A stretch of 64,000 nucleotides of DNA from positions 293,575-357,574 of the forward strand of contig NZ_WJPP01000004.1 of the NCBI RefSeq assembly GCF_009649225.1, written 5' to 3'. Below, piece after piece: positions 18,073 to 27,986 of this stretch. A program made the translations under genes and the position numbers. Source of the DNA: Spiribacter salilacus (GTDB lineage: Bacteria; Pseudomonadota; Gammaproteobacteria; Nitrococcales; Nitrococcaceae). Position 1 is the stretch's first letter, and each line of letters starts with the position of its first letter. The notes beneath the pieces were generated by a model. That model was not told where the DNA came from and did no database searches. It was given only the letters and a program-made list of their open reading frames with translations.

Positions 18073-20241
18073 ATGACCAAGCGTGTAGAAGTGGCAGGGC
18101 TGAAAGTAGCCGAGCCACTGCATGAATTAATCACCACACAAGCGATTCCTGGCACGGGTGTGTCCCCAGACCAGTTTTGGCAAGGATTGGCTGAGATTGT
18201 GGCTGAGCTAGGGCCGCGTAACAAAGCGCTATTGGCTGAGCGTGATGCGCTACAAGCAAAGATCGATCAATGGCATCGTGATAACCCCGGTCGTCATGCA
18301 GACCCCGCTTACCGAGCATTTTTAGAAGAAATCGGTTATCTGCTGCCGTCTGTTGAAGATTTTAAAGTCAGTACGGCGCAAGTCGATCCAGAAATTGGCG
18401 CTGTGGCTGGTCCGCAGCTCGTGGTGCCCGTTAACAATGCCCGTTATGCGCTCAATGCGGCGAATGCGCGCTGGGGCAGCTTGTACGATGCGCTGTATGG
18501 CACCGATGTGATTGCGGATGCCGACGGTGCAGAGCGCGGTGGTCAGTTTAATCCAGTTCGTGCCGAGCGTGTTGTGGCCTGGGCGGCGGGATTTTTGGAT
18601 AACGCCGTGCCATTAGCCGCGGGAAGTCATGCCGATGCCACGGCTTATCGTGTGATTGAAGCGGATGGTGGCTATGCGCTACGTGTTGAGATTGCCGGCA
18701 AAGGTGAAACAGGGTTAGCTGATGCGGCCCAGTTTGTGGGTTTTGTGGGCGGCGAATCGCCAAGCGCTGTCTTGCTGCGCAACCATGGGTTGCATATTGA
18801 AATCAGCATTGATGCCAATGATCAGATTGGTAAAAACCATGCCGCCGGTGTGCGAGATGTGGTGATTGAATCGGCAGTTACCGCTATTCAGGACTGCGAA
18901 GATTCGGTTGCTGCGGTTGATGGAGAAGATAAAGCGCTGGTCTACGCCAACTGGCTGGGCCTGATGAAGGGCGATCTTAAAGAAGTCTTTTATAAGCAGG
19001 GCAAAAAAGTTGAGCGCACATTAAACCCAGATCGTGAATATACGGGTGCAAATGGCACGCCGCTGGTGTTGCCGGGCCGGTCCTTATTGCTCGTTCGCAA
19101 CGTGGGCCACCTGATGACCACACCGGCGGTGTTGGATGCAACGGGTGCGGAGATTCCTGAGGGGATGCTTGATGCGCTTTGCACCTCGCTTATGGCCATG
19201 CATGATCTGAAAAAATCGGGTGGCAACTCCCGTGAGGGCAGTGTGTACATCGTTAAGCCGAAGATGCATGGTCCGGCAGAAGTTGAGCTAACGGTGGCTT
19301 TATTTGAGAAAGTAGAGTCAGTGCTCGGCCTGCCACGGAACACGCTGAAAGTCGGCATTATGGATGAAGAGCGACGCACAACGGTCAATCTTAAAGCCTG
19401 CATTCGCGCGGCGCGTGAGCGGTTGATTTTCATCAATACGGGCTTTCTTGATCGCACTGGCGATGAAATGCATACCTCCATGGAAGCTGGCCCGATGATT
19501 CGCAAGGCCGCGATGAAGCAATCGCGCTGGCTGACAGCGTATGAAGATTGGAATGTGGATATTGGACTTGCCTGTGGGTTACCGGGTCATGCCCAAATTG
19601 GTAAAGGCATGTGGGCCATGCCAGATCGGATGGCGGAGATGCTCGAGGCCAAGATTGGTCACCCTCGCTCTGGCGCAAACTGCGCGTGGGTGCCTTCGCC
19701 AACCGCGGCTACGTTGCATGCAACGCATTATCATCAAGTTGATGTGCAGGCAGAGCAGCAAAAATTGGTGGGCCAAAATCGTGCCACGCTCGATGATCTG
19801 CTGACATTGCCAGTCGCCGAATCTGCCGACTGGAGCGAAGAGGAGATTCGCGCGGAGCTGGAGAATAACTGTCAGGGTATTCTTGGGTATGTGGTGCGCT
19901 GGATTGATGCTGGCGTGGGTTGTTCTAAGGTTCCCGATATTAGCAATGTGGGGCTGATGGAGGATCGTGCAACCTTGCGTATCTCAAGTCAGCACATCGC
20001 CAATTGGCTCCATCATGGCGTGGTTGATGCCGATCAGGTGATGGCAGCCATGAAGCGAATGGCGGCGATTGTTGATCAGCAAAACGCGTGCGATCCCACG
20101 TATCATCCGATGGCGCCGAGCTTTGATGGCATTGCTTTTCAAGCCGCTTGCGACCTAGTCTTTAAGGGGCTGGAGCAGCCAAATGGCTATACAGAGCCGT
20201 TGCTGCATGCCCATCGGTTGGCGTTAAAAGCGCAGAGGTAG
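18073..20241 (+). CDS. glcB: Malate synthase G
   Basis: The 722-residue enzyme condenses glyoxylate with acetyl-CoA to malate. Length and sequence fit isoform G, not the shorter isoform A: the start [20 protein letters not shown], the glyoxylate/Mg site in [27 protein letters not shown] (the catalytic Arg and Glu) and the late [23 protein letters not shown] segment with its catalytic Asp are all present. AAGGA lies 11 nt before the ATG at 18073. No isocitrate lyase or glycolate oxidase genes are nearby, so the source of glyoxylate is encoded elsewhere. It sits between sthA (divergent) and a TRAP operon. Confidence 0.96.
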   Translation: MTKRVEVAGLKVAEPLHELITTQAIPGTGVSPDQFWQGLAEIVAELGPRNKALLAERDALQAKIDQWHRDNPGRHADPAYRAFLEEIGYLLPSVEDFKVSTAQVDPEIGAVAGPQLVVPVNNARYALNAANARWGSLYDALYGTDVIADADGAERGGQFNPVRAERVVAWAAGFLDNAVPLAAGSHADATAYRVIEADGGYALRVEIAGKGETGLADAAQFVGFVGGESPSAVLLRNHGLHIEISIDANDQIGKNHAAGVRDVVIESAVTAIQDCEDSVAAVDGEDKALVYANWLGLMKGDLKEVFYKQGKKVERTLNPDREYTGANGTPLVLPGRSLLLVRNVGHLMTTPAVLDATGAEIPEGMLDALCTSLMAMHDLKKSGGNSREGSVYIVKPKMHGPAEVELTVALFEKVESVLGLPRNTLKVGIMDEERRTTVNLKACIRAARERLIFINTGFLDRTGDEMHTSMEAGPMIRKAAMKQSRWLTAYEDWNVDIGLACGLPGHAQIGKGMWAMPDRMAEMLEAKIGHPRSGANCAWVPSPTAATLHATHYHQVDVQAEQQKLVGQNRATLDDLLTLPVAESADWSEEEIRAELENNCQGILGYVVRWIDAGVGCSKVPDISNVGLMEDRATLRISSQHIANWLHHGVVDADQVMAAMKRMAAIVDQQNACDPTYHPMAPSFDGIAFQAACDLVFKGLEQPNGYTEPLLHAHRLALKAQR

Positions 20242-20282
20242 GCGTTCCTTTCACAAGACTGTTGCCTACACCGCTTTAATAT

Positions 20283-20303
20283 GGTCTGATCTGCGGTCAG
20301 ACC
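20283..20303. promoter_or_regulatory. Inverted repeat, candidate GntR/FadR-type operator
   Basis: GGTCTGA and TCAGACC form a perfect 7-bp inverted repeat with a 7-bp spacer, and the right half is itself the palindrome GGTC-A-GACC with flanks resembling FadR-subfamily GntR sites (TGGTCnnACCA). It lies just upstream of a weak candidate TRAP promoter (TTGATC near 20309, TATGGT near 20333) and 90 bp before dctP. There is no U-run, so it is not an intrinsic terminator of glcB. The regulator is not encoded in the window. Confidence 0.45.
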
Positions 20304-20394
20304 AATTGTTGATCCGATACAAATTCGGGCTGCTATGGTTTAAAGCGGCGGGTATAAGAGCCTGTCAGTTGTCTAGTATGAGGAGGAGCTCAGA

Positions 20395-21570
20395 ATGACC
20401 GATTCCAAAGTGGAAACTAAAAATGTAGAAACCGTCGCGCAGACGGATTCTTCGCGTCGTAAATTCCTAAAAGGTAGCCTGCTGGCCGCTGGTGGTGTTG
20501 CCACTGGTAGCGCAATTGTTGGTGCCCCTTACGTCAACGCACAGGCCCCATTGGTGATGCGTATGCAGACCTCCTGGCCAGCCAGCAATGTGTGGCAGGA
20601 TTTTGCCCGCAATTATGCTGACCGGGTCGAGGCCATGTCTGGTGGTCGGCTCCAGGTAGATCTGCTGCCTGCAGGTGCTGTTGTTGCCGCTTTCCAGGTG
20701 ATGGATGCCTGTAGCGATGGCATTTTGGATGCCGCGCACTCGGTGACGGCCTATTGGTACGGAAAAAGTCAGGCTGCATCGCTATTTGGCACCGGTCCAG
20801 TCTATGGCGGTGATGCAATGAACCTGCTTTCCTGGTTCTACTATGGTGGCGGTGATGAGCTTTACCGTGAGCTTACCCAGGATATGCTCGGCCTGAACGT
20901 GGTTGGCCGGCTTGGATTTGCAATGCCAATGCAGCCTTTTGGCTGGTTCAAGGAGCCGATCAGCTCGGTTGATGACCTGCAGGGCTTCCGCTATCGCACC
21001 GTGGGCTTGGCCGCCGATGTGCTGCAGAAGATGGGCATGAGTGTTGCCCAGCTGCCAGGTGGTGAAATTGTCCCGGCCATGGAGCGTGGCGTTATTGATG
21101 CCTTTGAGTTCAATAACCCAACCTCTGATCGGCAGTTTGGTGCTCAGGATGTGGCTAAGAACTGGTACCTCGGTTCCTACCACCAGGCATCTGAGTCCAT
21201 GGAGTACATCTTTAACAAAGACTTCATCGATGACCTCGATGAGGATCTTCGTGCAATCGTACTTCACGCAGTGGAAGCCGCAACGCTGAACAACATCTGC
21301 TACTCAATCGACCGCTACTCCGAAGATTTCCGCGGTCTTGTAGAGGAAGATGGTGTGACGCTGCATCGCACACCGAGCGACATTCTCGACGCTCAGCTTG
21401 ATGCATGGACGGAGCTTGAGGCCGAGCTCTCAGAAGATCCGTTCTTGGCTAAAGTACTAGAAAGTCAGCGTAACTGGAATGAGCGGACTGCTTACTACCA
21501 GATCATGAACAACGGAGATGCAACGCAGGCACGTGCCTACGAGCATGCCTTCCCAGGGCGTCTTGTCTAA
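20395..21570 (+). CDS. dctP: TRAP transporter substrate-binding protein DctP, TakP-like
   Basis: The periplasmic solute receptor of a TRAP carrier, 391 residues. It has a Tat signal: twin-arginine motif SRRKFLKGSLLAAGG near residues 20-34, cleaved after VNAQA. Tat export of a folded receptor is common for TRAP P-subunits of this group. Segments such as AGAVVAAFQVMDACSDGILDAAHS, MNLLSWFYYGGG and LPGGEIVPAMERGVIDAFEF resemble the TakP/FcbT-type receptors, which bind 2-oxo acids and related carboxylates with a conserved Arg (here FRYRTVGLAADV). A strong GAGGAGG lies upstream of the ATG. A hairpin separates it from dctQ. The ligand is not known; the linked amidase suggests an amide or its acid. 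Confidence 0.9.
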   Translation: MTDSKVETKNVETVAQTDSSRRKFLKGSLLAAGGVATGSAIVGAPYVNAQAPLVMRMQTSWPASNVWQDFARNYADRVEAMSGGRLQVDLLPAGAVVAAFQVMDACSDGILDAAHSVTAYWYGKSQAASLFGTGPVYGGDAMNLLSWFYYGGGDELYRELTQDMLGLNVVGRLGFAMPMQPFGWFKEPISSVDDLQGFRYRTVGLAADVLQKMGMSVAQLPGGEIVPAMERGVIDAFEFNNPTSDRQFGAQDVAKNWYLGSYHQASESMEYIFNKDFIDDLDEDLRAIVLHAVEAATLNNICYSIDRYSEDFRGLVEEDGVTLHRTPSDILDAQLDAWTELEAELSEDPFLAKVLESQRNWNERTAYYQIMNNGDATQARAYEHAFPGRLV

Positions 21571-21598
21571 GCGTTCCTTGTTCTTATGATCGATCAGT

Positions 21599-21621
21599 GC
21601 CCGGCGGCATTGCCGCCGGGC
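21599..21621 (+). terminator. Intercistronic hairpin between dctP and dctQ
   Basis: A perfect 10-bp GC stem with a 3-nt ATT loop (arms 21599-21608 and 21612-21621) lies 28 bp after dctP. It is followed by TGCGTTTAG, which lacks a proper U-run, so it probably acts as an RNA-stabilising or partial-termination element that lets the receptor be made in excess over the membrane subunits, as in other TRAP and ABC receptor operons. Confidence 0.6.
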
Positions 21622-21646
21622 TGCGTTTAGGGACTAGAGGCTCATA

Positions 21647-22231
21647 ATGATTAGGTTTATCCGATTTGCTGACTCACTATCAGCATGGTTTGGTAAAACA
21701 TTCGCATGGCTGGTTCTTTTTATGGCGTTTGGCACCGGTTATGAGGTGTTTGTTCGCTATGTCTTGAACAAACCAACCCCGTGGGCACTAGATGTGTCAT
21801 TCATCATGTACGGATCGCTGTTCATGATTGGGGGAGCCTACACCCTCTCGCGCGGCGGTCATGTTCGCGGTGATTTTTTGTATCGACTTCTTCAGCCGAG
21901 AAATCAGGCTCGGTTAGATTTAACGCTCTATTTGCTTTTCTTTTTCCCGGGCGTGTCTGCGCTGATTTTGGCGGGTTGGAAATATGCCGCTCGGTCTTGG
22001 GCTTATGGTGAAGTATCCATCAACAGCCCTGCAGGTATTCCTGTTTACCAATTCAAAACGGTGATTGTGGTTACCGGGATTTTACTTTTTATCCAAGGTA
22101 TCGCTCAGGTGATGCGCTGCATTATTGCCATGCGCACCAATGAGTGGATGATTGCCGAAGAAGATGTGGTCGAAACTGAAGAGCGGCTTCTCAGAGAAGC
22201 TGCCGAAACGGAGAAGGACGCCTCACAATGA
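21647..22231 (+). CDS. dctQ: TRAP transporter small membrane subunit DctQ
   Basis: A 194-residue protein with four hydrophobic helices (SAWFGKTFAWLVLFMAFGTGYEVFVRY, FIMYGSLFMIGGAYTLSRG, LTLYLLFFFPGVSALILAGW, TVIVVTGILLFIQGIAQVM) and the YEVFVRYVLNKPTPWALDVS and GxxxxLSRGGHVRGDFLY motifs of DctQ subunits. It pairs with DctM to form the membrane carrier that accepts solute from DctP. The acidic tail is typical. It overlaps dctM by 4 bp (ATGA), implying coupled translation. Confidence 0.92.
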   Translation: MIRFIRFADSLSAWFGKTFAWLVLFMAFGTGYEVFVRYVLNKPTPWALDVSFIMYGSLFMIGGAYTLSRGGHVRGDFLYRLLQPRNQARLDLTLYLLFFFPGVSALILAGWKYAARSWAYGEVSINSPAGIPVYQFKTVIVVTGILLFIQGIAQVMRCIIAMRTNEWMIAEEDVVETEERLLREAAETEKDASQ

Positions 22232-23646
22232 CGGACCCTCAAGTTGCCCTTGCGATGTTGGGCGTCTTTATTTTATTCGTATTTTTAGGTTTCCCGATTG
22301 CCTTTACCCTGATGGCGATGGGGATTGGTGTTGGTTACTACGCCTTTTTTGAACCTAATCGTATGTGGCGTGCCTACAATCGATTGACCGAAGATGCCGG
22401 TACTTGGGAGCAAATCAGCAACTATGTTGGCGGTTTTTTCAACAACCGGGTCTTCGATTTATTGGTTAACCAAACCTATACCGTTATGTCCAATGAGGTC
22501 TTAACGGCCATTCCGCTTTTCCTATTTATGGGGTACATCGTTGAGCGGGCCAATATTGTTGATAAGCTCTTCGACACACTCAACATTGCCGCGAAAAACG
22601 CGCCGGGATCAATGGGTGTGGCTGCGCTGATTACTTGTGCGTTGTTTGCAACCGCTACGGGCATTGTGGGCGCGGTGGTAACACTCATGGGGCTGCTTGC
22701 TTTGCCGGCAATGTTGAAAGCCCGGTACAGCCCGTCTTTTGCCTCCGGCATTATTTGTGCCGGCGGTACGCTGGGAATAATGATCCCCCCCTCTATTCTT
22801 TTGATTGTTTATGCGGCAGCCTCCAACGTGTCGATCGTGCGGCTGTATGCAGGCGCTTTGTTGCCCGGGCTGACGCTGGTCGGACTTTATTTGGTTTATG
22901 TGATTGGTCGGGCCATCTTGCAGCCAAGCGTTGCACCCAAGCCCAGCAAAGATGAAATTCCGGATATGCCGGCAATCAAAGTGATTTATCTGATAATCAC
23001 CTCTTTTGTTCCGCTCGCCGTTTTGATTTTTGCCGTTCTTGGCTCGATTCTCTTTGGCCTTGCTACACCCACCGAAGCAGCATCAATCGGTGCTTTGGGT
23101 GGTATGGCGTTGGCGGTGGCCTATCGAGCCATGACCTGGCAGCGGCTGCGCGAGAGTGTGTATCTCACACTGCGAACAACGGCCATGGTGTGTTGGCTTT
23201 TTGTCGGTTCTTACATCTTCTCCTCCGTCTTTTCCTATCTCGGCGGAGAGCATGTAATTTCGGAGTTTGTTCAGGGCCTTGATCTTACGCCGCTGCAATT
23301 CCTGATTATGGCCCAGCTGATCATCTTCCTTTTGGGGTGGCCGCTGGAGTGGTCAGAGATCATTATTATCTTCGTGCCAATTTTCTTGCCACTGCTGGCG
23401 CTGTTTGATATCAGCCCATTGTTCTTTGGCATTTTGGTGGCGTTGAACCTGCAGACAAGCTTCTTGACACCGCCGATGGCGATGTCGGCCTACTACTTAA
23501 AAGGAATTGCGCCACCATCGGTCAAACTCACGCAAATATTCGCAGGCTGTATGCCATTTTTATTCTGCGTCCTCATTGCGATGGTTCTGATGTATGTGTT
23601 CCCGCAGATCGTCTTCTACCTGCCTGAGGTCTTCTATGGCCCCTAG
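22228..23646 (+). CDS. dctM: TRAP transporter large membrane subunit DctM
   Basis: The 472-residue, roughly twelve-helix subunit that uses the Na+ gradient to move the solute. Recognisable motifs are FLGFPIAFTLMAMGIGVGY at the start, LFLFMGYIVERANIVDKLF, the ATGIVGAVVTLMGLLALPAML and GTLGIMIPPSILLIVYA helical hairpin, and the LQTSFLTPPMAMSAYYLKGIAP tail. It also carries an unusually long loop (about residues 45-75, FEPNRMWRAYNRLTEDAGTW). It overlaps dctQ by 4 bp and the amidase by 11 bp. Confidence 0.93.
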   Translation: MTDPQVALAMLGVFILFVFLGFPIAFTLMAMGIGVGYYAFFEPNRMWRAYNRLTEDAGTWEQISNYVGGFFNNRVFDLLVNQTYTVMSNEVLTAIPLFLFMGYIVERANIVDKLFDTLNIAAKNAPGSMGVAALITCALFATATGIVGAVVTLMGLLALPAMLKARYSPSFASGIICAGGTLGIMIPPSILLIVYAAASNVSIVRLYAGALLPGLTLVGLYLVYVIGRAILQPSVAPKPSKDEIPDMPAIKVIYLIITSFVPLAVLIFAVLGSILFGLATPTEAASIGALGGMALAVAYRAMTWQRLRESVYLTLRTTAMVCWLFVGSYIFSSVFSYLGGEHVISEFVQGLDLTPLQFLIMAQLIIFLLGWPLEWSEIIIIFVPIFLPLLALFDISPLFFGILVALNLQTSFLTPPMAMSAYYLKGIAPPSVKLTQIFAGCMPFLFCVLIAMVLMYVFPQIVFYLPEVFYGP

Positions 23647-24988
23647 GGTAGACCAATTGTTAACGCTTGATGTGGCAGGCATCCGTGATGGCATGCAGCG
23701 TGGATCACTCAAAGCCACGCAGTTGACAGAGGCTTATTTGGCGCAAATCGAAAAATGCGAAAACGATGTGCAAGCGTTCTCTTGGCATGATGCTGAATAT
23801 GCGCGTGCACAGGCGGCCGACCTAGACCGCTATCGCAGTCTAGGTCTGCCGCTTGGTCCTTTGCATGGCGTACCTGTGGCGGTCAAAGACATCATCGATA
23901 CCGCGGATATTCCAACAGAAAACGGCTGCGAGGCCGACTTGGGACGGGTGCCGACCAAGGATGCCTATGTCATCGAGCGGCTGAAGGCTGCGGGTGCCAT
24001 TATGATCGGCAAAACCGTGACAACTGAGCTTGCGTTTATGCAGCCTGGCAAAACGCGCAATCCGCATAACCTGGCGCATACCCCTGGTGGTTCATCGCAG
24101 GGATCGGCGGCGGCAGTGGCTGCCGCTATGACGCCGCTTGCTATTGGCACCCAAACCGGTGGATCAGTAATCCGACCTGCCAGTTTTTGTGGCGTTACTG
24201 GATTTAAACCCACCTTTGGCCGGATTCCCCGCCGCGGTGTGTTGTCGCAATCGCCCTCGCTGGATACGGTGGGAGTGTTTGCACGCACCCCGCTGGATGC
24301 CGCGGCGCTGTCCGATGCGCTATTTGGTGCCGACGCAGAGGATACGGCGACGCGGTTCATGCCGCCGGCTCGACTGTTTGAGACGGCAGCCCAGCCATCG
24401 CCGTTGCCGCCCGTTTTTGCGTTGGTGCGCCCCCCGGGCTGGGAACAGGCCTCGGAAGAGGTTCATGAGGCGTTTGCAGAACTTGCTGAGGCCCTGGGGG
24501 AGCAGGTCTTCGAGGTGGATCTGCCGAGCCTGTTCAATGAAGCAGCGGAAGTACGCGAGCGCATCAACTATGCCGAAATGGCGCGCTGTTATTATCCGTA
24601 CTGGCGAAAATCGGCTGCTGTGCTTAGCGAAAAGGTTTTGACTGCCATTGAAGCGGGCAATCAGATTTTGGCGCGTGATTATATTGCCGCCCTCGATGTG
24701 CCCAAGGTGTTGTCGGCTGCGCTTGAAGAGATTTTTGGTCGCTGTGATGCGATTATTTGCCCGGCCGCATTAGGCCCTGCCCCGGAAGGGTTGGATTCGA
24801 CCGGTGATTCACTTTTTAATGGATTGTGGACACTGACCGGGCACCCCGCGGTAACACTACCTCTACTGCGCAGTAGCAATGATCTGCCCATGGGCGTGCA
24901 GTTAGTGGGGGAGCGGGGCAATGATGCCCGGCTGCTGCGAACCGCAAACTGGCTGGCGCATTGGTCAGCCACAGATCAAGACGGATAA
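23636..24988 (+). CDS. Amidase, amidase-signature family, coupled to the TRAP transporter
   Basis: A 450-residue cytoplasmic amidase-signature hydrolase. The catalytic triad is readable: Lys84 in PVAVKDIIDT, cis-Ser153 in TPGGSSQGSAAA, and nucleophile Ser177 in GTQTGGSVIRPAS; the 24-residue spacing between the two Ser is the family norm. The start at 23636 (MAPRVDQLLTL) overlaps dctM by 11 bp; earlier in-frame starts lie inside dctM. Translational coupling to the carrier suggests it hydrolyses the imported compound or a derivative. The substrate is not predictable; it is not GatA, since no gatCB neighbours exist. Confidence 0.85.
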   Translation: MAPRVDQLLTLDVAGIRDGMQRGSLKATQLTEAYLAQIEKCENDVQAFSWHDAEYARAQAADLDRYRSLGLPLGPLHGVPVAVKDIIDTADIPTENGCEADLGRVPTKDAYVIERLKAAGAIMIGKTVTTELAFMQPGKTRNPHNLAHTPGGSSQGSAAAVAAAMTPLAIGTQTGGSVIRPASFCGVTGFKPTFGRIPRRGVLSQSPSLDTVGVFARTPLDAAALSDALFGADAEDTATRFMPPARLFETAAQPSPLPPVFALVRPPGWEQASEEVHEAFAELAEALGEQVFEVDLPSLFNEAAEVRERINYAEMARCYYPYWRKSAAVLSEKVLTAIEAGNQILARDYIAALDVPKVLSAALEEIFGRCDAIICPAALGPAPEGLDSTGDSLFNGLWTLTGHPAVTLPLLRSSNDLPMGVQLVGERGNDARLLRTANWLAHWSATDQDG

Positions 24989-25003
24989 AGGAGAGGACCC
25001 GCT

Positions 25004-25177
25004 ATGGACCGATTAATGGCGTTGATTGCATTCCTCGCGATGTTGGCATTCCTCGGAATCCTCGTGGTGGAAGTGCAGCGGATCGATTTGAGCCTTGTGG
25101 CCGTTTTGGTTATTGGGTTTGTGGCCTATGATCTTTACGTCTCCACGGCGCCGGAGCATAAAAAAGGCCGGCACTAG
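25004..25177 (+). CDS. Small membrane protein (57 aa), last gene of the TRAP-amidase operon
   Basis: The frame MDRLMALIAFLAMLAFLGIL... ends KKGRH and has two hydrophobic helices (residues 3-21 and 30-46) with the motif VEVQRIDLSL between them. GGAGAGG lies 7 nt before the ATG, and it starts 15 bp after the amidase stop. The stop overlaps the terminator stem. Small two-helix proteins at the end of TRAP operons are known but not characterised; I cannot assign a role. Codon use and position make it a real gene despite the length. Confidence 0.7.
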   Translation: MDRLMALIAFLAMLAFLGILVVEVQRIDLSLVAVLVIGFVAYDLYVSTAPEHKKGRH

Positions 25178-25191
25178 GCCAGCCTTTTTTT
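25160..25191. terminator. Bidirectional intrinsic terminator
   Basis: AAAAAGGC-GGC and GCC-GCCTTTTTT arms form a 12-bp stem with a loop of about 5 nt and U-runs in both directions; the plus-strand transcript has one C/A mismatch, the minus one a G-U pair. It ends the TRAP-amidase operon and the convergent acnA transcript. Confidence 0.8.
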
Positions 25192-25195
25192 GTAA

Positions 25196-25216
25196 GCGCC
25201 AGCAATAGGCTGGCGC
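25196..25216. repeat. Second hairpin downstream of acnA
   Basis: GCGCCAGC and GCTGGCGC are perfect 8-bp arms with a 5-nt loop (AATAG), lying between acnA and the terminator at 25160. There is no U-run, so it may protect the acnA mRNA 3' end or aid the neighbouring terminator. Confidence 0.5.
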
Positions 25217-25234
25217 GTGAATCTGCAAGCCGTC

Positions 25235-27925
25235 TTAGGCTGCTGCCTGAGACCGCTGCGCAAGACCTCTTAGTACGTAATGCAGAATGCCGCCATTGCG
25301 GAAGTATTCCCACTCTGTTGGCGTATCAATACGCACCCGCGCTTCAAAGCTCTTCACCTCGCCATCTGGCGTAACGGCACGAACTGTTACGGTGCTTGGT
25401 TCATCGTCCAAGTTACCGATGCTAAAGGTCTCTTCGCCAGTTAAGCCAAGGCTTTCCGCATTTTCGCCTTCAGGGAACTGCAGCGGCACAACGCCAAAGC
25501 CCACGAGGTTAGAACGATGAATTCGCTCATAGGTTTCGGCAATGACAACGCGTACGCCAAGCAGCGCCGTGCCTTTAGCGGCCCAGTCGCGGCTGGAGCC
25601 GGTGCCATATTCCTTGCCAGCGAGCACGACAAGCGGCGTGTCATCGCTCTTATAGCGCATGGCCGCATCGTAAATAGAGGTTTGCTCACCCGTGGGGAAG
25701 TAGGTGGTCCAGCTACCCTGAGTGCCGGGTGCTAGCTCATTTTTAAGCCGCACATTGGCAAACGTGCCGCGCATCATGACTTCATGGTTGCCGCGGCGTG
25801 AGCCATAGCTGTTGAAGTCTTGTGGCATGACGCCTAACGCCTGCAGGTATTGGCCTGCAGGGCTGTCGGGCTTAATTGCACCGGCAGGGGAGATATGGTC
25901 GGTAGTAATAGAGTCACCGACCTTCACTAAGCAACGGGCTTGTTTGATGTCCGTTGCCGCACCGGGCTCAAGCCCCATGCCTTCAAAGTAAGGGGGGTTG
26001 CGCACATAGGTGGAATCTGGCCATTCGTAAATCTCACCCTCAGGGGTAGGCAGGTCACGCCAAGTTTTGGAGCCTTCAAACACGTTGGCGTACTGCTTTT
26101 GGTACATCGCTGAGTTGATTTTGCTCTCAATGATGTCGTGAATTTCACGTTGAGTAGGCCAAATGTCTTTTAGGTACACCGGGTTGCCGTTTTTATCATT
26201 GCCCAGCGATTCGGTAGCCAAATCACAATTCACCGTACCGGCAATGGCATAGGCAACCACCAATGGCGGCGACGCCAAGTAGTTAGCCTGCACATCGGGA
26301 TGGATGCGGCCTTCAAAGTTGCGGTTACCCGAGAGCACACCAGCAACAATCAGATCGCCCTCGCGAATGGCTTCGCTCAGGCTATCGGGCAACGGCCCGG
26401 AGTTACCGATGCAGGTGGTGCAGCCAAAGCCGACCACGTCAAAGCCAAGGGCTTCGAGCGGCTTCATCAGCCCAGCCTCATCCAAATAGGCCGGCACGAC
26501 TTGCGAGCCGGGAGCGAATGAGGTTTTAACCCAAGGCTTGCTGGTTAGGCCCAGTGCGTGGGCCTTTTGCGCGACTAAGCCAGCGGCAACAAGAACCGCG
26601 GGGTTAGACGTGTTGGTGCAAGAGGTAATAGCGGCAATTACTACATCACCATGGGTAAGGGAGTGGGTTTGCCCGTCAAGCTCAACGGTAACCGACTTTT
26701 GCGGATCCGCATTGTCTGATCTTGCGGCAAGCTCACTTTGTAGATGTGAGGTAAACGACGCCTTAGCATCGGTAAGTGCAATGCGGTCTTGCGGGCGCTT
26801 TGGCCCGGCAATTGATGGCACCACGGTAGACAAATCAAGCGTAACCACTTGGGTGTAGTCTGCCTCGCGAGCGCCGGTTTCACGCCACATGCCTTGTGCG
26901 CGGGCATAGGCTTCGACTAGATCAATGGTTTCTTGATCGCGGCCGGATCCTTCCAGGTAACGCGTGGTTTCTTTATCGACCGGGAAGATGCCGCAGGTTG
27001 CGCCGTACTCAGGCGCCATGTTGCCAATGGTGGCCCGGTCTGCCAGTGGCAGATGATCTAAACCATCGCCAAAGAATTCGACAAACTTACCAACAACGCC
27101 CTGCTTACGCAGAATTTCGGTAACGGTTAGCACTAAATCAGTTGCGGTAGCGCCCTCAGGCAGCTCACCACTGAGTTTAAAGCCAATCACTTCTGGCAAC
27201 AGCATTGTGACCGGCTGACCGAGCATTGCGGCCTCTGCCTCAATGCCGCCGACGCCCCAGCCGAGCACGCCCAAGCCATTCACCATCGTGGTATGCGAGT
27301 CGGTACCGACTAGTGTGTCAGGGTAAGCGAAGGTGCCTTCCTCTGTTTCTTTGGTAAAGACTACCTTAGAGAGATACTCCAGGTTGACCTGATGCACGAT
27401 ACCCGTGCCTGGGGGTACAACTCGGAAGTTAGAGAAAGCTTTTTGCCCCCAACGCAGGAATTTATAGCGCTCTTCATTACGCTGGAATTCAATGCGGGTG
27501 TTAAGATCAAGCGCATTGGCTGTGCCGTAGTGATCTACCATCACCGAATGGTCAATGACCAAGTCTGCAGGCTCTAGGGGATTAATCAGGTTGGGGTCTC
27601 CGCCCAATTCCTTCATCGCATCGCGCATGGCGGCAAGGTCAACAACCGCGGGTACGCCCGTAAAATCCTGCAAAACAACGCGAGCAGGCATAAAAGAAAT
27701 TTGGTCACTGGGCTTTGCTTTGGCATCCCAATTGCACAGCGCTTCTATTTGCTCTGTGGTTACGTTAAGCCCATCTTCTTTACGCAAAAGATTCTCGAGC
27801 AGTATCTTTAACGAAAAGGGTAAACGATCAATATCGAAGCGATCCTTGAGCGCGTCTAGCCGGTAAATTTCGTATTGCCGGCCTTTGACATCCAACGTCG
27901 AGCGGGCGTTATAACTATTGCTCAT
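25235..27925 (-). CDS. acnA: Aconitate hydratase A
   Basis: AcnA interconverts citrate and isocitrate using a [4Fe-4S] cluster. The 896-residue length and sequence fit AcnA/IRP1-type aconitases. Cluster ligand cysteines are visible in [12 protein letters not shown] and [14 protein letters not shown], and the swivel domain has [27 protein letters not shown], containing active-site Ser and Arg residues. The ATG at 27925 has GGGGAGGAAGC just upstream. With malate synthase G nearby it supplies isocitrate for the glyoxylate route, but the two are on opposite strands. Confidence 0.97.
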   Translation of the reverse strand: MSNSYNARSTLDVKGRQYEIYRLDALKDRFDIDRLPFSLKILLENLLRKEDGLNVTTEQIEALCNWDAKAKPSDQISFMPARVVLQDFTGVPAVVDLAAMRDAMKELGGDPNLINPLEPADLVIDHSVMVDHYGTANALDLNTRIEFQRNEERYKFLRWGQKAFSNFRVVPPGTGIVHQVNLEYLSKVVFTKETEEGTFAYPDTLVGTDSHTTMVNGLGVLGWGVGGIEAEAAMLGQPVTMLLPEVIGFKLSGELPEGATATDLVLTVTEILRKQGVVGKFVEFFGDGLDHLPLADRATIGNMAPEYGATCGIFPVDKETTRYLEGSGRDQETIDLVEAYARAQGMWRETGAREADYTQVVTLDLSTVVPSIAGPKRPQDRIALTDAKASFTSHLQSELAARSDNADPQKSVTVELDGQTHSLTHGDVVIAAITSCTNTSNPAVLVAAGLVAQKAHALGLTSKPWVKTSFAPGSQVVPAYLDEAGLMKPLEALGFDVVGFGCTTCIGNSGPLPDSLSEAIREGDLIVAGVLSGNRNFEGRIHPDVQANYLASPPLVVAYAIAGTVNCDLATESLGNDKNGNPVYLKDIWPTQREIHDIIESKINSAMYQKQYANVFEGSKTWRDLPTPEGEIYEWPDSTYVRNPPYFEGMGLEPGAATDIKQARCLVKVGDSITTDHISPAGAIKPDSPAGQYLQALGVMPQDFNSYGSRRGNHEVMMRGTFANVRLKNELAPGTQGSWTTYFPTGEQTSIYDAAMRYKSDDTPLVVLAGKEYGTGSSRDWAAKGTALLGVRVVIAETYERIHRSNLVGFGVVPLQFPEGENAESLGLTGEETFSIGNLDDEPSTVTVRAVTPDGEVKSFEARVRIDTPTEWEYFRNGGILHYVLRGLAQRSQAAA

Positions 27926-27986
27926 GCTTCCTCCCCGGGTAGCCTTTTAACCAGTGTGAGCGCCGTATTTTACATGACTTAAGCGC

